Below are positions 5,290 to 5,797 of a stretch of 5,797 nt of DNA, in pieces. Origin of the DNA: an uncultured Fibrobacter sp. Lineage in GTDB: Bacteria > Fibrobacterota > Fibrobacteria > Fibrobacterales > Fibrobacteraceae. The stretch covers positions 1 through 5,797 of the forward strand of contig CALATK010000230.1 in NCBI GenBank assembly GCA_937891805.1. The letters run 5' to 3'. The first letter of the stretch is position 1. The number at the start of each line of letters is the position of its first letter. A program made the translations under genes and the position numbers. Under the pieces are notes generated by a model. That model did not search any database. It had not been told where the DNA came from and saw only the letters and a program-made list of their open reading frames with translations.

Positions 5290-5797
5290 ATGACGAACGA
5301 AAAAACAGGCACTGCAAAACGCAGCCATGACCCATTCTTTAGATGGCTCTTTTCTGACACGACTCACGCCAGGAACCTGCTGGAACTTTCGGCGAAGGTG
5401 AACCGGGAACTGAGCGAGTTCCTCTCGGTGGTGAACCTGGATACCCTCGTGCGTATTCCAGATTCCTACTCGGAGGTGGACGAAACTGGCGAGGCGGATA
5501 TCGCCTTCCGCGTGAACGTTGCCACGGGTGCACCCGTACTCGTGGGCATCTTGCTGGAGCACAAGTCCGGGAGAGATGTCGGAATCCTTGAACAGATTGA
5601 CCGATATGTCCATTCCGTCATGAGGCTGCACGAGGAGAACCGCGTATTCAGCGGGTTCCCCACCATGGCGATTATCTTCTACAACGGTCGCGAGAACTGG
5701 GATCCCCTGAAACTGCTGGAAAACGGTTACCCGAAATATTTCCACGGGTCCGTGCTTCCGTTCAAGTGCACCTTCATAAACATGGCGGACATTCCCG
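5290..5797 (+). CDS. Rpn/YhgA-like PD-(D/E)XK nuclease (putative transposase family), N-terminal 169 residues
   Basis: The frame is open to the right edge; 169 codons are visible. The N-terminal SHDPFFRWLFSD (12-23) is the hallmark of the Rpn/YhgA-like family (Transposase_31, PF04754), whose E. coli members RpnA-E are DNA endonucleases that promote RecA-independent recombination. The PD-(D/E)XK core is visible: D70 in EADIAFRV, then LLEHKS with E90 and K92, and Q102 in LEQIDRY. IIFYNG (128-133) is the usual following strand. The ATG at 5290 is chosen for AGGAG 5 nt upstream; an in-frame ATG at 5242 would add 16 residues but has no Shine-Dalgarno and would run through the hairpin region. Family members are often multi-copy and recently spread. 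No inverted repeats or target duplications marking an element were found on this side. Its long structured leader is unusual. Confidence 0.9.
   Translation, partial: MTNEKTGTAKRSHDPFFRWLFSDTTHARNLLELSAKVNRELSEFLSVVNLDTLVRIPDSYSEVDETGEADIAFRVNVATGAPVLVGILLEHKSGRDVGILEQIDRYVHSVMRLHEENRVFSGFPTMAIIFYNGRENWDPLKLLENGYPKYFHGSVLPFKCTFINMADIP

Noticed and set aside
5188..5745. A 185-codon minus-strand frame over the Rpn-like gene
   Set aside because: The plus strand carries the PD-(D/E)XK motifs with a good Shine-Dalgarno, so the minus frame is a shadow.

Overview
The window looks like chromosomal DNA from a Gram-negative bacterium of the FCB group, most likely Fibrobacterota (Fibrobacter or a relative). 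This is inferred from the company of genes: an MglA-type GTPase with a roadblock partner, a large exported outer-membrane-type protein with the GSERVYLNG...DYEVNY signature that I associate with this group, a typical rpsT, and an Rpn/YhgA-like nuclease of a kind common in Fibrobacter genomes. No database search was possible, so the taxonomic call is tentative. No tRNA, rRNA, CRISPR array or insertion-sequence ends were seen.

Left half, minus strand (3293 down to the left edge): four genes in one tight run with gaps of 12, 11 and 5 nt, so almost certainly one operon. In order of transcription they are an MglA-type small GTPase with an unusual 120-residue disordered C-terminal tail, a roadblock/LC7 protein (MglB-like regulator), a single-pass membrane protein with a periplasmic DUF2914 domain, and a large signal-peptide-bearing, beta-rich cell-envelope protein cut by the window edge. 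The arrangement connects a cytoplasmic GTPase switch, through an inner-membrane/periplasmic protein, to an outer-membrane-type protein. It is the best candidate here for a poorly described system. Its function is not known from the sequence; polarity, surface motility or envelope assembly are possibilities.

Centre (3294-3955): an AT-rich upstream region for that operon, a heptanucleotide tandem repeat, a GC-rich hairpin terminator, and rpsT (ribosomal protein S20) on the minus strand with a GTG start and a clear TTGACA-N16-TATCTT promoter. The short divergent region also has to drive the gene to the right.

Right half, plus strand: a complete PLP-dependent sugar aminotransferase (DegT/DnrJ/EryC1/StrS family, closest in memory to WbpE/WlbC), without a Shine-Dalgarno and possibly leaderless. 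Next is a 209-nt intergenic region packed with four hairpins, one of them competing with a helix that would cover the next gene's ribosome-binding site. Last is the N-terminal 169 residues of an Rpn/YhgA-like PD-(D/E)XK nuclease, cut by the right edge.
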